64,000 nt of DNA, taken from positions 14,042,082 through 14,106,081 of the forward strand of contig NC_067207.1 in the NCBI RefSeq assembly GCF_026262505.1, in the 5' to 3' direction. The notes beneath the pieces were generated by a model. The model did not search any database and was not told the origin of the DNA. It was given only the letters and a program-made list of their open reading frames with translations. This DNA comes from Trichomonas vaginalis G3 (taxonomy: Eukaryota; Parabasalia; Trichomonadida; Trichomonadidae). The stretch's first letter is position 1; the number at the start of each line of letters is the position of its first letter. Below are positions 28,180-40,478 of this stretch, one piece after another. Made by a program: the position numbers and the translations under genes.

Positions 28180-28712
28180 AATTCCGAAATCAAGCTAACG
28201 ACAAATCAACATAATTCAAACGTTCGATGGCAATTTGAATTTATTTTGCCCTACATTTTTATGTAACTTCTATCCTTAGTTATAAAATCTTGTTTTGTAG
28301 TTTTGAAATTTCTATTGTATTATTTCTAGTTTTGAAAATAAGAACTATTCCAATGTTCTTCACTTACATGTATATGTGAAATGAAATCCACATAAAGATG
28401 AGGTTTCACAGATGGAATCGCCAAGATAAATATAGAAATCTTATATGGATTCTTCTTTTTAACAGTAAAGCAGGAATCTTATATGGATTCTTTTTTTATA
28501 TGCATAAATTAACTATTAGTTGAAGATGACCCAATTTGTTCAATTTGATTTTAAAAAACTCTAAATTGAGTTAAGTTTCTACTATAAAATTTGCTTAAAT
28601 ACAATAGCTCTAATTTCTAGTGTATTCTTTTTTAATAATAAAAATATTTCACTCTAAAAAGTGCGAGATTTAGAAACGTTATTTTTTTTTAGGTAAATGC
28701 ATTCATTATCAG
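28180..28712. other. Intergenic region between PH and EF-hand genes
   Basis: 533 bases, AT-rich, no gene seen. The phrase AATCTTATATGGATTCTT occurs twice (about 28436 and 28474) as a short direct repeat, and the end holds an initiator-like TCATT at 28703-28707. Confidence 0.5.
28703..28707 (+). promoter_or_regulatory. Initiator-like element for the EF-hand gene
   Basis: TCATT matches the trichomonad initiator consensus, with its A eight bases before the ATG of the downstream gene. Confidence 0.55.
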
Positions 28713-29204
28713 ATGAAAGATTACAGTACAGCTTTATTTTCTAACATCAGAGAGTTACATGTAGTTTATCAAACTTTATGCAAAACAGATGATGGTCTTT
28801 TAGGCTATCGAGAAATTTCACAAATGCTTACAGCAATCGGAGTTAAAGCAACTGCATCTCAATTACAAGATATAATCAACGAAGTCGTCGGTGATGAAGC
28901 TAAAATTGATTTTAATGCATTCGTTTTACTTATGACTCGCAGATATAAACAATTATCATTCGAAGATGAAATAGATGAATTATTTGAAACTATTGATGCA
29001 GGACATGATAATTTTATTGATCCTCAAGATGTAATTGCTTTAATGCAATCAAAAGGTATCACCGTAACACCAGGAGAAGCCGAAGCGTTGTTGGCAACAA
29101 TCTCAGATTCTGCTAAAGGCATGAATAAGTCCGAATTTCAGTCGTTTGTGAAATCTCTCGGTGCAATTGTTATGACCGCTAAACCAGAGGAATCAGCCCA
29201 ATGA
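28713..29204 (+). CDS. Calmodulin/centrin-like EF-hand protein
   Basis: The protein has 163 residues in four EF-hand-like units. The first loop is KTDDGLLGYREI, the second is reduced (VVGDEAKIDFNAF), the third is closest to canonical (DAGHDNFIDPQD, with Asp at positions 1 and 5 but Asp rather than Glu at 12), and the fourth is degenerate (SDSAKGMNKSEF). So the protein has the calmodulin fold, but perhaps only one or two sites bind calcium well. A regulatory or cytoskeletal role as in centrins is likely. Intact, intronless host gene. Confidence 0.85.
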   Translation: MKDYSTALFSNIRELHVVYQTLCKTDDGLLGYREISQMLTAIGVKATASQLQDIINEVVGDEAKIDFNAFVLLMTRRYKQLSFEDEIDELFETIDAGHDNFIDPQDVIALMQSKGITVTPGEAEALLATISDSAKGMNKSEFQSFVKSLGAIVMTAKPEESAQ

Positions 29205-29380
29205 TTTTGTATTGTATTATGTTTCTAATTAGTATAGCAATAAAATTTTTCATATTTGTTTCTTACAAAAAAAAATTTTTTTTGGCTCATCAGATTTTGG
29301 AAAATGAAAGATGTGAAGTATTAAAAAATATTTTAAATTTATATATGTGCATATGCTTTAAATAGCGTTGTATAAAATCT

Positions 29381-29767
29381 TTAGTGTTGGTTGAGTTCCT
29401 TAGCAACAAGAGCATCACGCTTGGCGACAAGCTGAGCATATTTGAAGCGCTGGAAGTCGTTCATCTGAGCCTTGTTCTTGCGGGCGATAACCTGCTTGCC
29501 CCAGGCGGATTCGTAGAATTGCTTGATAAGATCCTTAGCAGCGGCCTTAGCAGCTTCTGGAGCAGCATTGCGCTGGATCTTGGCGACGTAGTCGGTGAGC
29601 TTGAGGCGGAGAATTGGGATTGTCTGACGTGGAGCTTCTGTTTCAAGAACATCGATAAGAACGCGCTTATCATCAACAATATCGACAATGATAGCGAGCT
29701 TATCTACAAGTTCGCCGTAGTTAATGAGGGCAATACGACCGATTTCAACAAACTGCTTGAAAGGCAT
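29381..29767 (-). CDS. RPL14: 60S ribosomal protein L14e
   Basis: This 128-residue protein closely follows eukaryotic L14e: the N-terminal KOW-like part (FVEIGRIALINYGELVDKLAIIVDIVDDKRVLID), the central KLTDYVAKIQ, and the helical tail with KAQMNDFQRFK (TDFDRFK in animals). It is a component of the large ribosomal subunit. Codon use is richer in G and C than in neighbours, as expected for a highly expressed gene. Instead of a TCA initiator it has CCTTTTT 6-12 bases upstream of the ATG (minus strand, 29773-29779), like the CCTTT core motif reported for a subset of Trichomonas promoters. Confidence 0.95.
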   Translation of the reverse strand: MPFKQFVEIGRIALINYGELVDKLAIIVDIVDDKRVLIDVLETEAPRQTIPILRLKLTDYVAKIQRNAAPEAAKAAAKDLIKQFYESAWGKQVIARKNKAQMNDFQRFKYAQLVAKRDALVAKELNQH

Positions 29768-30081
29768 TGGTTAAAAAGGCTGGGCCATGCGGTTTTTCAC
29801 AGAATTTTTTTAAAGGGGTATTTTTAGATTTGGATTTTGGTTGTCGAATTAGATACACAACAAGCAAGAAATATTATTTGCAGTAAATTTAGTGTTGGAT
29901 TTTTCGGTAATCTCGTTTTGTGCTTTTTTGATGCTTTTCATGATTTTTTACTTTATGTTATATCACATGAATATTGTTGACTTAATTTAATCAATAAATT
30001 AAATCAAACTCGATTTTTGAATTTGTGATTCGATATGCGAGGAATTTCTAAATGAATTTTTGTGTGTCTTAAGCGTTTTAT

Positions 30082-31217
30082 ATGTCATTAATTCTTTTGG
30101 TTCTGTATTCAAGAATGCATGATATTAATTGTCCCCCTTTTTTATTGAAACAGACCCGTAAAAAAAGTACGATTGTTTCAATTTTCATTACTTTTCATGA
30201 AGGAATTCCATGTAGGAAAAGACATTTAGAAGGCAATGACATCTGGGAAGAATTTTACGAGGATTCGTTCCGAAATAAGAAGACAAAATGTTAAAACTGC
30301 GAGATTAAATCTGGAGAAACACAATACTACTTAGATGAATGTCTTTTCTCTGATGAAAAAGATAAAATAATAAATTTTGATGCTTCATATAACTCCAAAC
30401 TTTTCCATAATTACTGCGAATTCTATAATTGTTCTTCGCCAGGAAATGGAGGTAGTATATTCACTGAAAGCCAAGATTGCTCTATAGTACAAAGGAGATT
30501 TTGTGCAATAGATTCTTTCTCAAATCCAACCGATAATGAAAATTGTTATGGATTATTTTCGTAGGAAATGTAGGTGAAAATTGTCTTAATTATATCCTTG
30601 AAAGCACATTATTTGGCTGTGGAAAGCCAGGAACTGATACGAACGCATTGACCTTTCAAGAAAATGGTAATATTTCGCTATCTAAAACAAATTATACTTC
30701 ATGAAAAGCATGGGAAATATCATCGAGTTATGCAGAAAGTACAACAGCTCCACTTAAATTTGAGTATTCGACATACTTTAATAACATTGCAGATAGCGAA
30801 TCAATATTAATAACTGCGAATTTTAAATCCTCATTGAATCATTTGAATATCGTAAATAATTCTCAAAAGGGCACTGATTTTGGATTGATTGCTCATTATG
30901 AAGATGTTATGAATATTGATTTCTGTTCTATAACGGGGAATACAGTACCAAATGATGCTACATTGTTCTATAATGATGGCAATATAATAGTCAATAATTG
31001 CTACGTTAAAAATAATATTCTGAGCTCATTTTTTAAACCAACTGATATTAGTGGTTCAACAGAATATTTTAATAATACCTTATCTCATTTATCCCTGAAT
31101 AGATGTGAAGCAGAATTTCCGATTTTTAATTTTTTTAGCACAAAGCTAGTCATGCTTCATGGTGGCATCGCCAATCTCAAATTAACAATTCCAAATTTAG
31201 TAATTATGAAAAAGTAA
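30082..31217 (+). pseudogene. Broken beta-helix surface-protein gene (Pmp-like)
   Basis: Reading frames in this stretch encode repeated short strands with CEFYNCSSPGNGGSIF, CAIDSFS, NCLNYILESTLFGCG and later NHLNIVNNSQKG. This is the cadence of right-handed beta-helix surface proteins that form a large Pmp-like family in Trichomonas vaginalis. The frame is interrupted several times (in-frame stops near 30292 and 30565, and a frame change between them and the long open piece from 30834). It is therefore a decayed host gene; surface proteins of this family are often duplicated and lost. The 5' end is unclear. Confidence 0.6.
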
Positions 31218-31700
31218 AAGATGTTTGTTATCATATTTCGAATTCTCGATTCGAAATCATTTTAACTCATTAATTTGTAGTTCTATATGATAAAATTAAA
31301 ATCATTCAAATCTCTGTTAACACGGGGTGTATCTTTAAATTTTATGGTAGAAATTTAGATTAAGATTTGCTCCGATTTAAATATGTACATACACCCGTGT
31401 AACATGACATTCAATCCTGTTGTTTAAGATAAATTTTCATTTACGCTTCAAGCTTGTCGTAATAAATTCGAATAGAGGTCAGATAGGTGTAATTATTTAG
31501 AAAAAAATCAGAAGAAATTTCCAATTCAATGAAAATTTTAAAGTATATTTATGTTTGCCAAGGTGCTATGGAATCGATGAAATAATATAATGTTTTAAAT
31601 ATATTTGACAAGTATAGTCTGGAAATATGAGTCTTTATTATTATAAATAAATAAATGAAAAATATGGCGACCCGCTCTTGAACCTTTGCCTTTACGAAAT
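31218..31700. other. Intergenic region with a small inverted repeat
   Basis: No gene. GTTAACACGG(G)GTGTAT at 31316-31332 and ATACACCCGTGTAAC at 31389-31403 are near-perfect inverted repeats 56 bases apart, like the ends of a tiny transposon or a long hairpin. Confidence 0.45.
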
Positions 31701-34112
31701 TCAACTTGACAGTCTTGTCTTGTTTGAATTAAGGATTTCTTTCCAATTATATCTGGATGCATAATGAAGAGGGGTACATCCATCTTTGTTTTCAGCATTG
31801 ATATCTGCACCATTTGAAATAAGAATTTCTGCAGTTTCTTTGCGATTTTCTCTGGCTGCTAGATGAAGAGGGGTACATACATCTTTGCCTTCAGCACCGA
31901 TATCTGCACCATTTGAAATAAGAATTTCTGCAGTTTCTTTGCTATTTTTAATGGCTGCATAATGAAAAGGGGTCCATCCATCTTTGTCTTTAGCATTGAT
32001 ATTTGCACCATTTGAAATAAGAATTTCTGCAGTTTCTTTGCGATTTTCTCTGGCTGCTAGATGAAGAGGGGTACATCCATCTTTGTCTTTAGCATCGACA
32101 TCTGCACCATTTGAAATAAGAATTTATGCAGTTTCTTTCCGATTATATCTGGATGCATAATGAAGAGGGGTAAATTCATATTCGTCTTTAGCATCGACAT
32201 CTGCACCATTTGAAATAAGAATTTATGCAGTTTCTTTCCGATTATATCTGGATGCATAATGAAGAGGGGTAAATTCATATTCGTCTTTAGCATTGATATT
32301 TGCACCATTTGAAATAAGAATTTCTGCAGTTTCTTTGCTATTTTTAATGGCTGCATAATGAAGAGGGGTCCATCCATCTTTGCCTTCAGCACCGATATCT
32401 GCACCATTTGAAATAAGAATTTTTGCAGTTTCTTTGCTATTTTTAATGGCTGCTAGATGAAGAGGGGTAAATACATATTTGTCTTTAGCATCGACATCTG
32501 CACCATTTGAAATAAGAATTTCTGCAGCTTCTTTCCTATTTTCTCTGGCTGCATAATGAAGAGGGGTACATCCATATTCGTCATTAGCATTGATATTTGC
32601 ACCATTTGAAATAAGAATTTATGCAGTTTCTTTCCGATTATATCTGGATGCATAATGAAGAGGGGTAAATTCATATTCGTCTTTAGCATTGATATTTGCA
32701 CCATTTGAAATAAGAATTTCTGCAGTTTCTTTGCTATTTTTAATGGCTGCATAATGAAGAGGGGTCCATCCATCTTTGCCTTCAGCACCGATATTTGCAC
32801 CATTTGAAATAAGAATTTCTGCAGTTTCTTTGCTATTTTTAATGGCTGCATAATGAAGAGGGGTACATCCATATTCGTCTTTAGCATTGATATTTGCACC
32901 ATTTGAAATAAGAATTTCTGCAGTTTCTTTGCTATTTTTAATGGCTGCATAATGAAGAGGGGTCCATCCATCTTTGCCTTCAGCACCGATATCTGCACCA
33001 TTTGAAATAAGAATTTTTGCAGTTTCTTTGCTATTTTTAATGGCTGCATAATGAAGAGGGGTACATCCATATTCGTCTTTAGCATTGATATTTGCACCAT
33101 TTGAAATAAGAATTTCTGCAGTTTCTTTGCTATTTTCTCTGGCTGCATAATGAAGAGGGGTACATCCATATTCGTCATTAGAATTGATATCTGCACCATT
33201 TGAAATAAAATATTCTAAAAGTGATGAAAGATGGAAATTCGAAGAATAAACAAAACATGTGTTGATATCATTTGTTTGATCTAAGTAAACTAAAAATGAT
33301 TGAAGATTATTGTATTTATAGCACAATTCTAAATCAATGTTTATGTTGTGTTCATTCATCAAAAATGTGACAAAATCGATATTGTGTGATATTATTGCAT
33401 ATTTCATGCATACATCATCTGGTTTTTGTACTTTCAAGCATTCATTCAGAATGGCTTGATTTCCGCTCAAAAAAGAATATCTAAGACATTCTGGAGTGAT
33501 TTCTGATTGAAATTTCGTTATTAAGATCTTAAAACAATCAACAGATCCATGATAACAACATAATTCAAGTAATGAAATACCTTCATATGAATATGGATAT
33601 AATTCACTTTTTAATTTTTGATTTTTATCAAATCCTTCGCTTTCTGTAAAAATTATCAATGATATTTTGTCATCATACATAATAGATCTGTGAATTGTAT
33701 TTTGTTCGTGAATATCAGATGAATAATGAGAATCTTCAAAATCGTTAAAATTTTTTCTCCCATTTTCATTCAAGACTATATTGTATTCTTTGTAGAAAAG
33801 GTAGTTAAAAACTTCGTTGATTTTGTTGACCTGATTTAGATGGAATTCGTCAACAATTTGTTTGGTAATCGCTAAATATAACTTCATGAAGCAGTTGTTA
33901 TAAATTGAAAGTTGAGATATTTTATTGATAATCTCACCAGGCGGAATTCGATAAGAGTCAATCAGGTTTTGTTTGATTTTGTTGTAAATTGCGTTTAATT
34001 TTTCTTCGTCATTTGTTTTAAGCCGGTACAAAGCATCGGAGACATCATTATATCCTGTAAAAATCTCCATCAATTTCTCATAATGGGCTTGGTGAGTTTC
34101 TCCCTTGGACAT
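31701..34112 (-). pseudogene. Ankyrin-repeat protein (Trichomonas DUF3447 type) with three in-frame stops
   Basis: The first ~300 residues (from MSKGETHQAHYEKL) are the helical N-terminal domain common to Trichomonas ankyrin proteins, with LLELCCYHGSVDCFK. From about residue 310 there are 33-residue ankyrin repeats of the form DxYGCTPLHYAAxxNSKETAEILISNGAnINAK, running to a stop at 31701 (about 800 codons). TAA codons occur in frame at 32619, 32223 and 32124, each replacing the Glu of ETAEILI within an otherwise identical repeat type (ASRYNRKETA). The first stop leaves about 498 residues. Such proteins mediate protein binding; a truncated product could still be made. Confidence 0.85.
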
Positions 34113-37100
34113 CAACCAAAAATTTTAGATGTCGTAATTTTCCATAAATTTCTCAAAACTCGATACACATTTTTACAGTCAGATTTTTCGTGAGACTACC
34201 TTTCTCGATACACATTTTTACCGAAAGGTAGGTCCACAAGCATATCATGTGATTGATCTGCAGTGCAAAGAGGTATATTTGATCAAATATAATTTGGGCC
34301 TCAGGTGGTTTCGCTTGCCCTTCGGGCAAGCACGCCACCTTCGGCCAAATTAAATTATTTTTTGAAAAATTGAATTATTCACTATTTAGTTGGCGCAAAG
34401 CTCCAACAAAATAATGAAGAATACTACTATTTGTTTACTTAAAATATGATTAAAATTTCTGAACGAAAACTATCAAAATTAAGTCATAAAAAATACAAAT
34501 ATAGGACGCTAATTTACTGTAAATTCATAATGTAAAAAGTGTGGGTGTTGTCCTCTATATACAGTCTTAATTCTATCGGCGCTTCGCGCCGATAGAATTG
34601 ACTGACAAGGCTGTCATGCACCAGTGTGTTATAACAGATCGATTTTATTTGAAATTTCATAAATTATAATAAATTTGATATTCAGAGACGGCGCTACGCG
34701 CCTTTTAGCATTCTGGGCACTTACGTGCCCAGAATGCAAGATTGAGAAAATTGAAACTTCGTTTCAAATTTCTGCCTTGCTGTTAGGCAAAAAGAAAGTC
34801 AGTACAAAAAAATTTTGAAATTGAGAATAAAAATAATATTGTGAGTTTTTGTGATATATGGATTTTTTAGAAGATTTTAGAGATTGAAGTCTCAATTTAT
34901 AAAAATTTTTTAAATTGAGAGGAATTTTAATGATATTATTTTATTTGATATTTGGATTTTGTAGATGATTTTAGAGATGTCAGTCTCAATTTAAAAAAAT
35001 TACAAAAAATGATCGTAAAATAATCGTTTTTGTTCAAATCCTTTTCATTTCGGGAAATTGAAGTTAAATATCAAAGAGATGGTCTATGCATATGTTAAAT
35101 CAAATCATTAAAAAGTGTTTTGATGACTTTTTCTAACCGCAAATCGTCACTTTTTGATGTTTTAAAATTATTATATATCCTATATGCATTCAAGATGCAA
35201 ATTAATATTGTTGTAAACAGAAATTCATCAAAAGTGACACCTCAGAAAAGCTAAAATATTGAATTTTTGGAACTTTTGATAGAGCACGTTTTTAAATATT
35301 AATTAAAGTAAATGTATATTTTGTAAAGATTCTTTTTAATAAAAAAATAAAATTTTGAAGAAGAACACAAAATCTTCTGAAAAATAATATCACATAAACT
35401 CATATTATTTTCTAATATGACATGATGGAAAAATTGATTGGATTGACACCAGTTCATATTGCAGGGGAAATATTTTAGTAAAATTACAAATGATAATGAA
35501 GAAATGATCATTCATTATTCTCAAGAATTTATGATAATCGAGGTGAAGTATCATTGAAAGGAAACTTTAGAGTACAAAATTGAAGGGTTATAAGTACAAC
35601 AATAAAATTCCATGTTATCATACACATTTTAATGAACTGCTCTTATATTGAAGGATTACATTTTTGATATATTTCTTCAGGATCAAAGTTAGCTTATCTT
35701 TGATATATCGCGCAGTATAATAGAATGTAAACTAATAATTATTGAAATTTTTTAAAAATTATCCTTTTTATACTGAACAAATCCTTGCATATACATAAAT
35801 TAAGTCAATCAACCAATATTTCAATAAGTTAATAGATGGTTTCCACTAAGTTATCAATGATTAAAAAAGAATCTCGATATATTGCCAACATAAAGGTACA
35901 TTCACTAGGCGATAACAGTAAAATGGGATGAAAATAGGATAAATAGCATCCCTATATAGTGCCTAACAATATTTATACGGGCCAAAAAAATTTGGCTAGA
36001 GATTTGGCGAGTTATAAAACTTAGAAAATTGAGAGGGATTTTTATTTTTGAATTTTTTTGGAAAGTTAAAATTGCGATTAAAAATAGATTTCTAGGAGAA
36101 CTAAGCATCTCATCATATATTTAAATCGATAAAAATATTAAATAATAGTTGAATAGTATAACAACGTGAAATTATGGCTGAATCTACAGAAAAAATGAAC
36201 ATATTTGACATTTTTGAAAATTCATACGTTAGATGGTGACAGACTCATAAACTATACTTTAGCTAAGATTGATATATGGTTTCAACAACACATGGTTAAA
36301 ATCGTAAAAATATTTTAGATTTCAAAAAGATATTTATGGTAATATAATGGAACAAAGTCAACAAATAGCATGTTAAATATGTTATAATTAACTTTTTATT
36401 AGATCCAATAGTAGATATCGAATGGTTTCCAGCTTTATGGTTAAATATTTTCTTTTCGAGCTTCTCTTTAACTGTTGTATTAAGGTTGTAAATTTTTGAT
36501 GCTAGAAACTATGGAATCTTCTTTGCTGCTGCATTTTTCTTGAGAGTTCTTGCAATTTCGAATAGATCTGCGCATTGTATGAAATGGAGGCTTTAAAATA
36601 TCTTGAAAACAGAATAGGACTGCTTTTCCAAAGGAATGCTTACTTGTAAATCAGAGAGTTTCAAAATTGAGAGCAAGATTATCATCATAACTTTCGATTT
36701 TGCTGCGAAAAAGGAAGACAAGTAATTAACAAATCATTTACTGTTGTTCATCAAAAGAAGAAAACTTTGATAACAACTAATGATGATAAAATCAAGCTAT
36801 CTTTTAATATTTTAAATTGATAAGACATTCAAAATATTTGAATGGTTTAAAATATTTTCTTTTAATTTCTATAAGATATTATCATGATTATATAATAAAA
36901 TTTAAATTTTTATTCAAAAAGGCAATATTTCAAACTTTTAATTTCAAAAATCTTAATTCTGCAATAAGTGTATTTAATTGTAGCAAATTTAATGATCCTT
37001 CGTCATGCTTAGCAATTTGGAACTCATAAATTAATGATTTCTTCAAGTAAAATTCTGTATTATTTCAAAAGTCAATAATTCTCTAGTAACTTTTCTTCAA

Positions 37101-37669
37101 ACCCTAACCATTATATTATATGTATAATGGAGAATAATTGCAAAGAAAGATAGCCGAATTTACTGGGTAGTTCTTGTGATGCGAAATAATTGCAAATTAA
37201 CACCTAGTTTTAACAGCATCAATCTCTTTTTGCTCTCATTTAAATGCATTCGCACACTTTAATTTTGAAATATAAGAGTTTTGGAAATTATCAAATTTAT
37301 CTGCTCAAATACTATAGATCTTCATAAGTGTTAATAGAATCATTAGCCTTACATATAGTGTTTAATATAATGATGCACATTATACTGGGATTCATTCCTT
37401 ATTCATCTAGTTATTATAAGATTTACAACCCCATGAAAATTTAAAATTTTGTCAAAAATAGTGAATGTACCTTTGCCAACATTTATTATTATTTTAACAG
37501 AAGAAATGAATTATTATTAAATTTTATGCTTAAAAACTCTAAATATAAGAATTGATGGATGAGTTTACAATCTCTCAAAATACTTCTTAATCGTCTATCT
37601 TGATCGACGTTGTAAACCATTCAATTTCCTCACAAAATTTTCTAGAGTCTGTTCGATCCAGATAACAGT
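34113..37669. other. 3.5-kb intergenic region with a hairpin cluster at 34.3-34.8 kb
   Basis: No convincing gene is visible on either strand; short ORFs (for example 36817-37029) show no coding signature. The first 700 bases contain at least five strong hairpins: 34304-34339, 34569-34599 (14-bp arms, TTC loop), 34690-34702, 34708-34737 (13-bp arms, TTAC loop) and 34751-34767. The rest is AT-rich and plain. Length and composition suggest decayed sequence. Confidence 0.5.
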
Positions 37670-38971
37670 ATGCAGCGTTCAAAGCACCCATTATTTGTTC
37701 GTCTCGAGCAACGCGATGCCATTTTTAGAGATGGAAACCCAGCTTCTCTCTCCTTAGAATCAGAAAATGCTGAGGATTGCAAAGCATTTGTTTCCCTTTT
37801 CCAGGCATCTCCAGAAAATCAATTAACAGAATTCGTCAAAAACAAAAATCACGCAGAAATCTTCACAAAGCTTCTTTCAACACGTTCTGACCCAGCACCA
37901 CTCAATCTTCTTTGCGCTTTCATCGATAGATTATTAGATCTCGATTTCAACGCTACAATCGGAGCACTTATGGCTAACTCCCAGAAACTCTCTGAGGGCT
38001 GCGCTAAAATTCTCATTGGCCACACAGCTGATCACTTGAATCAAGCATTCTTAGTTCGTACAATCCTTCTCCTCCTTGGTACAATCATTTCCGAGCGTGA
38101 TACAAAGGCCACAACAGAAGCCTTCCAGACATTCACACGTACAGCCCTTTCCCTCCTCTCAGCCAAGTTAAATGAAGCCTCAATCGCCCTCGAATGTGTC
38201 AAGCGTGCTCTCCGCTCAGAGCAGTTCCGCTCCACATTCATTTCCGAGAAGGGAACAAAGCTTCTTCTTGATCTCCTCACACAAGCACAAAAGGCAAGCA
38301 ACACAGACTCTCTCTACCACATCCTCTTCTGCATCTGGGGAATCTCATTCTCTGCAGAAGGTGCTGGCCAACTCTCTGAAGGTGACTTTATCCCAATCTT
38401 GACAAAACTCCTCTCTACAGTTCAGCCAGAACGTGAAGAGCTCGTCCGCCTTCTCACATTCATCATCCAGCAGCTTAACCCATCAATTGTTTTCATCGAG
38501 AACGCTTATGATTACGATATCCTCCGCCTCGTCCGTAACCTTCAGACAAAGCACTACGTCGACCCAGAGCTTACAACAGAGATCGCTAAGGTCGCTGATG
38601 ATATGGCCCAGGCCCTTAAGAAGCTCTCTCTTTGGGACAAATACGTCCGCGAAGTCAAGAGCGGAAAGCTGAAGAACACAATCTCACACTCATCAGAACT
38701 CTTCTGGAAGGCTAACGTTGAGAGATTCGGTGAAAATAACTTCGCAGTTCTTATTGCTCTCAGAGATCTTCTTAAATCTGATGATGAAGAGACAGTTACA
38801 GTCGCTTGCCACGATATCGGTGAATACGTCCACAGACACCCACTCGGAAGGATAAAAGTTGAAGAAATCCATGCAAAGGAAATGATCATGGAGCTTCTTA
38901 TAAACAAGAACCAGAATATTGTTTCACAGGCACTGAGGACAACACAGCTCTTGCTCCTCAGAAACAACTAA
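37670..38971 (+). CDS. VMA13: V-type proton ATPase subunit H
   Basis: This 433-residue all-helical ARM/HEAT-type protein has a C-terminal part that is diagnostic: SSELFWKANVERFGENNFAVLIALRDLL followed by VACHDIGEYVHRHPLGR. These are the conserved signatures of V-ATPase subunit H. H links the V1 motor to the membrane V0 sector and inhibits ATP hydrolysis when V1 is free. Length is close to the family norm and the gene looks intact. Codon use is richer in C/G at third positions than in the mobile elements. A TCACA initiator-like motif at 37630 is a possible start site, though 38 bases from the A to the ATG is long. Confidence 0.92.
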   Translation: MQRSKHPLFVRLEQRDAIFRDGNPASLSLESENAEDCKAFVSLFQASPENQLTEFVKNKNHAEIFTKLLSTRSDPAPLNLLCAFIDRLLDLDFNATIGALMANSQKLSEGCAKILIGHTADHLNQAFLVRTILLLLGTIISERDTKATTEAFQTFTRTALSLLSAKLNEASIALECVKRALRSEQFRSTFISEKGTKLLLDLLTQAQKASNTDSLYHILFCIWGISFSAEGAGQLSEGDFIPILTKLLSTVQPEREELVRLLTFIIQQLNPSIVFIENAYDYDILRLVRNLQTKHYVDPELTTEIAKVADDMAQALKKLSLWDKYVREVKSGKLKNTISHSSELFWKANVERFGENNFAVLIALRDLLKSDDEETVTVACHDIGEYVHRHPLGRIKVEEIHAKEMIMELLINKNQNIVSQALRTTQLLLLRNN

Positions 38972-40478
38972 ACTCTATTTTAAAGAATTTAACTTTCGTA
39001 CTTTTATATTTACAAATAGTTATTTACTGAGTATGTATACTAACCAATTTCAAAGTCTTAAATGGTCTGTTTCTATTTCAAGATTTGATATCGTTGAAAT
39101 TTTTTTACAGTTTTTATAAAATGAATCCGTGTTAATGATAGTTTATCTGAGGTGAATTTGGTCATTAGAATGTCTTAAGATGATTTAGAATCAATAAAAA
39201 AATTTTATCTTGCAATTATCGGAATATATGAACGTGAAAAATTATTGATTTCTTTAACTCCGATGGAATTTTGAAGAAAAAACATGTGAAATCAGATTCA
39301 AAATACTGTCAAAATTGCAAACATGGAGTTGTTGAATAAAAACATTCAACATTAGTTATATTTTATATATAATGTATAATTCCATAAAAGGAACAGAATT
39401 TAGCTTGTGTTCGCAAAATATCTTTCAACATTATTTATGTAATAGGTTTCATTCGTTTCCACAAAATGATCACTATCAAATTGAAACACATACTGTATGA
39501 AATTAGAAATATGAAATTATGTTGCAATACCCTACGTTCCCAACTTCTGGAAAACGGTTTTTCACCCTTATGATCAGTTTCAGACACTTTGGGAGTCTCC
39601 CAAACTTTGATATTTTGCATTATGATAGAGAAACGTGTCTAGTTTAACGCACAGTTGTTTTAAAGGCAAATGATGATATCACATGAAATTATCAAATTAT
39701 CAAATTTTGAAGTACCAGTCCAAAGGGTTAATTAGATCCTACACAGATGTGCGATAGTGAAACATATGTGTTCTTGATTTGAGAAGTCCTACTGATAGAG
39801 GTATGAATCTCACAGCTTTGTGTGAGTGTGTCTGACACTTGTATAGAGTGGAATATGCGCCGACATATATTATATAATAACATGTAGTTGATAATTATGA
39901 AAAAATAGAATTTGATGCGAATGATATTGAAAGTTGTTTTGTAATTTGATATTTTTCTTATATGTGTTAATTAGTAAATGGCTTGTTTGTTGTGATAGTA
40001 CTGTGAAAAATGAAAGGTATTTTAAATTAAAAAATTGAGATTTTGAGATATCTCTAGAATTAAGAATTTATTATGTATTTGACTTTTATATAACTATGTG
40101 TAAAGGATCTCGATGTCTATATGCTTTAAATAAAATTAAATAAAATGAGATAAAAAATTAAAATGGACAAGAAGATATATGGAAATGTAATTTTTATTGT
40201 ATTGGTTGTTGGCAAAATGATTTTAATACAGATTTAAGAATTTGGAATGGATTTGAAATTAAATGATTTTTATTCAAGGAATAATAAGATTTTGAACTGG
40301 TTTTTATTTTGAGAATGTAAACTCCTTCCATAGGATATGTATTAGAAAGATCAATTTTAAACTTTTTGAAAGAATTGTTTTTTTGTTGAGTGATTTTCTC
40401 TCATTTGATAATATTTTTAAGTTGGCGTATCTTACGCCCTTCCAAATATTTCTTAAAAATTTAAATTTGTCTCATCTC
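38972..40478. other. Intergenic region, no gene seen
   Basis: 1.5 kb of AT-rich sequence downstream of the V-ATPase gene. Short ORFs lack any protein-like pattern. It ends at the CTCATCTC target duplication (40471-40478) of the following transposon. Confidence 0.5.

Noticed and set aside
29384-29827. 147-codon plus-strand ORF opposite ribosomal protein L14e
   Set aside because: It is a shadow of the highly conserved L14e gene on the other strand.
32057-33199. Minus-strand ORFs with repeated MVQISMLKTNMDVPLFIMQP
   Set aside because: They are out-of-frame readings of the ankyrin repeats on the same strand; the true frame gives canonical ankyrin units.
36817-37029. 70-codon ORF in the long intergenic region
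   Set aside because: It is AT-driven, low in complexity, with no neighbour or motif support.
38041-38967. Long ORFs on either strand inside the V-ATPase H gene
   Set aside because: These are by-products of the G/C-biased codon use of the real gene.
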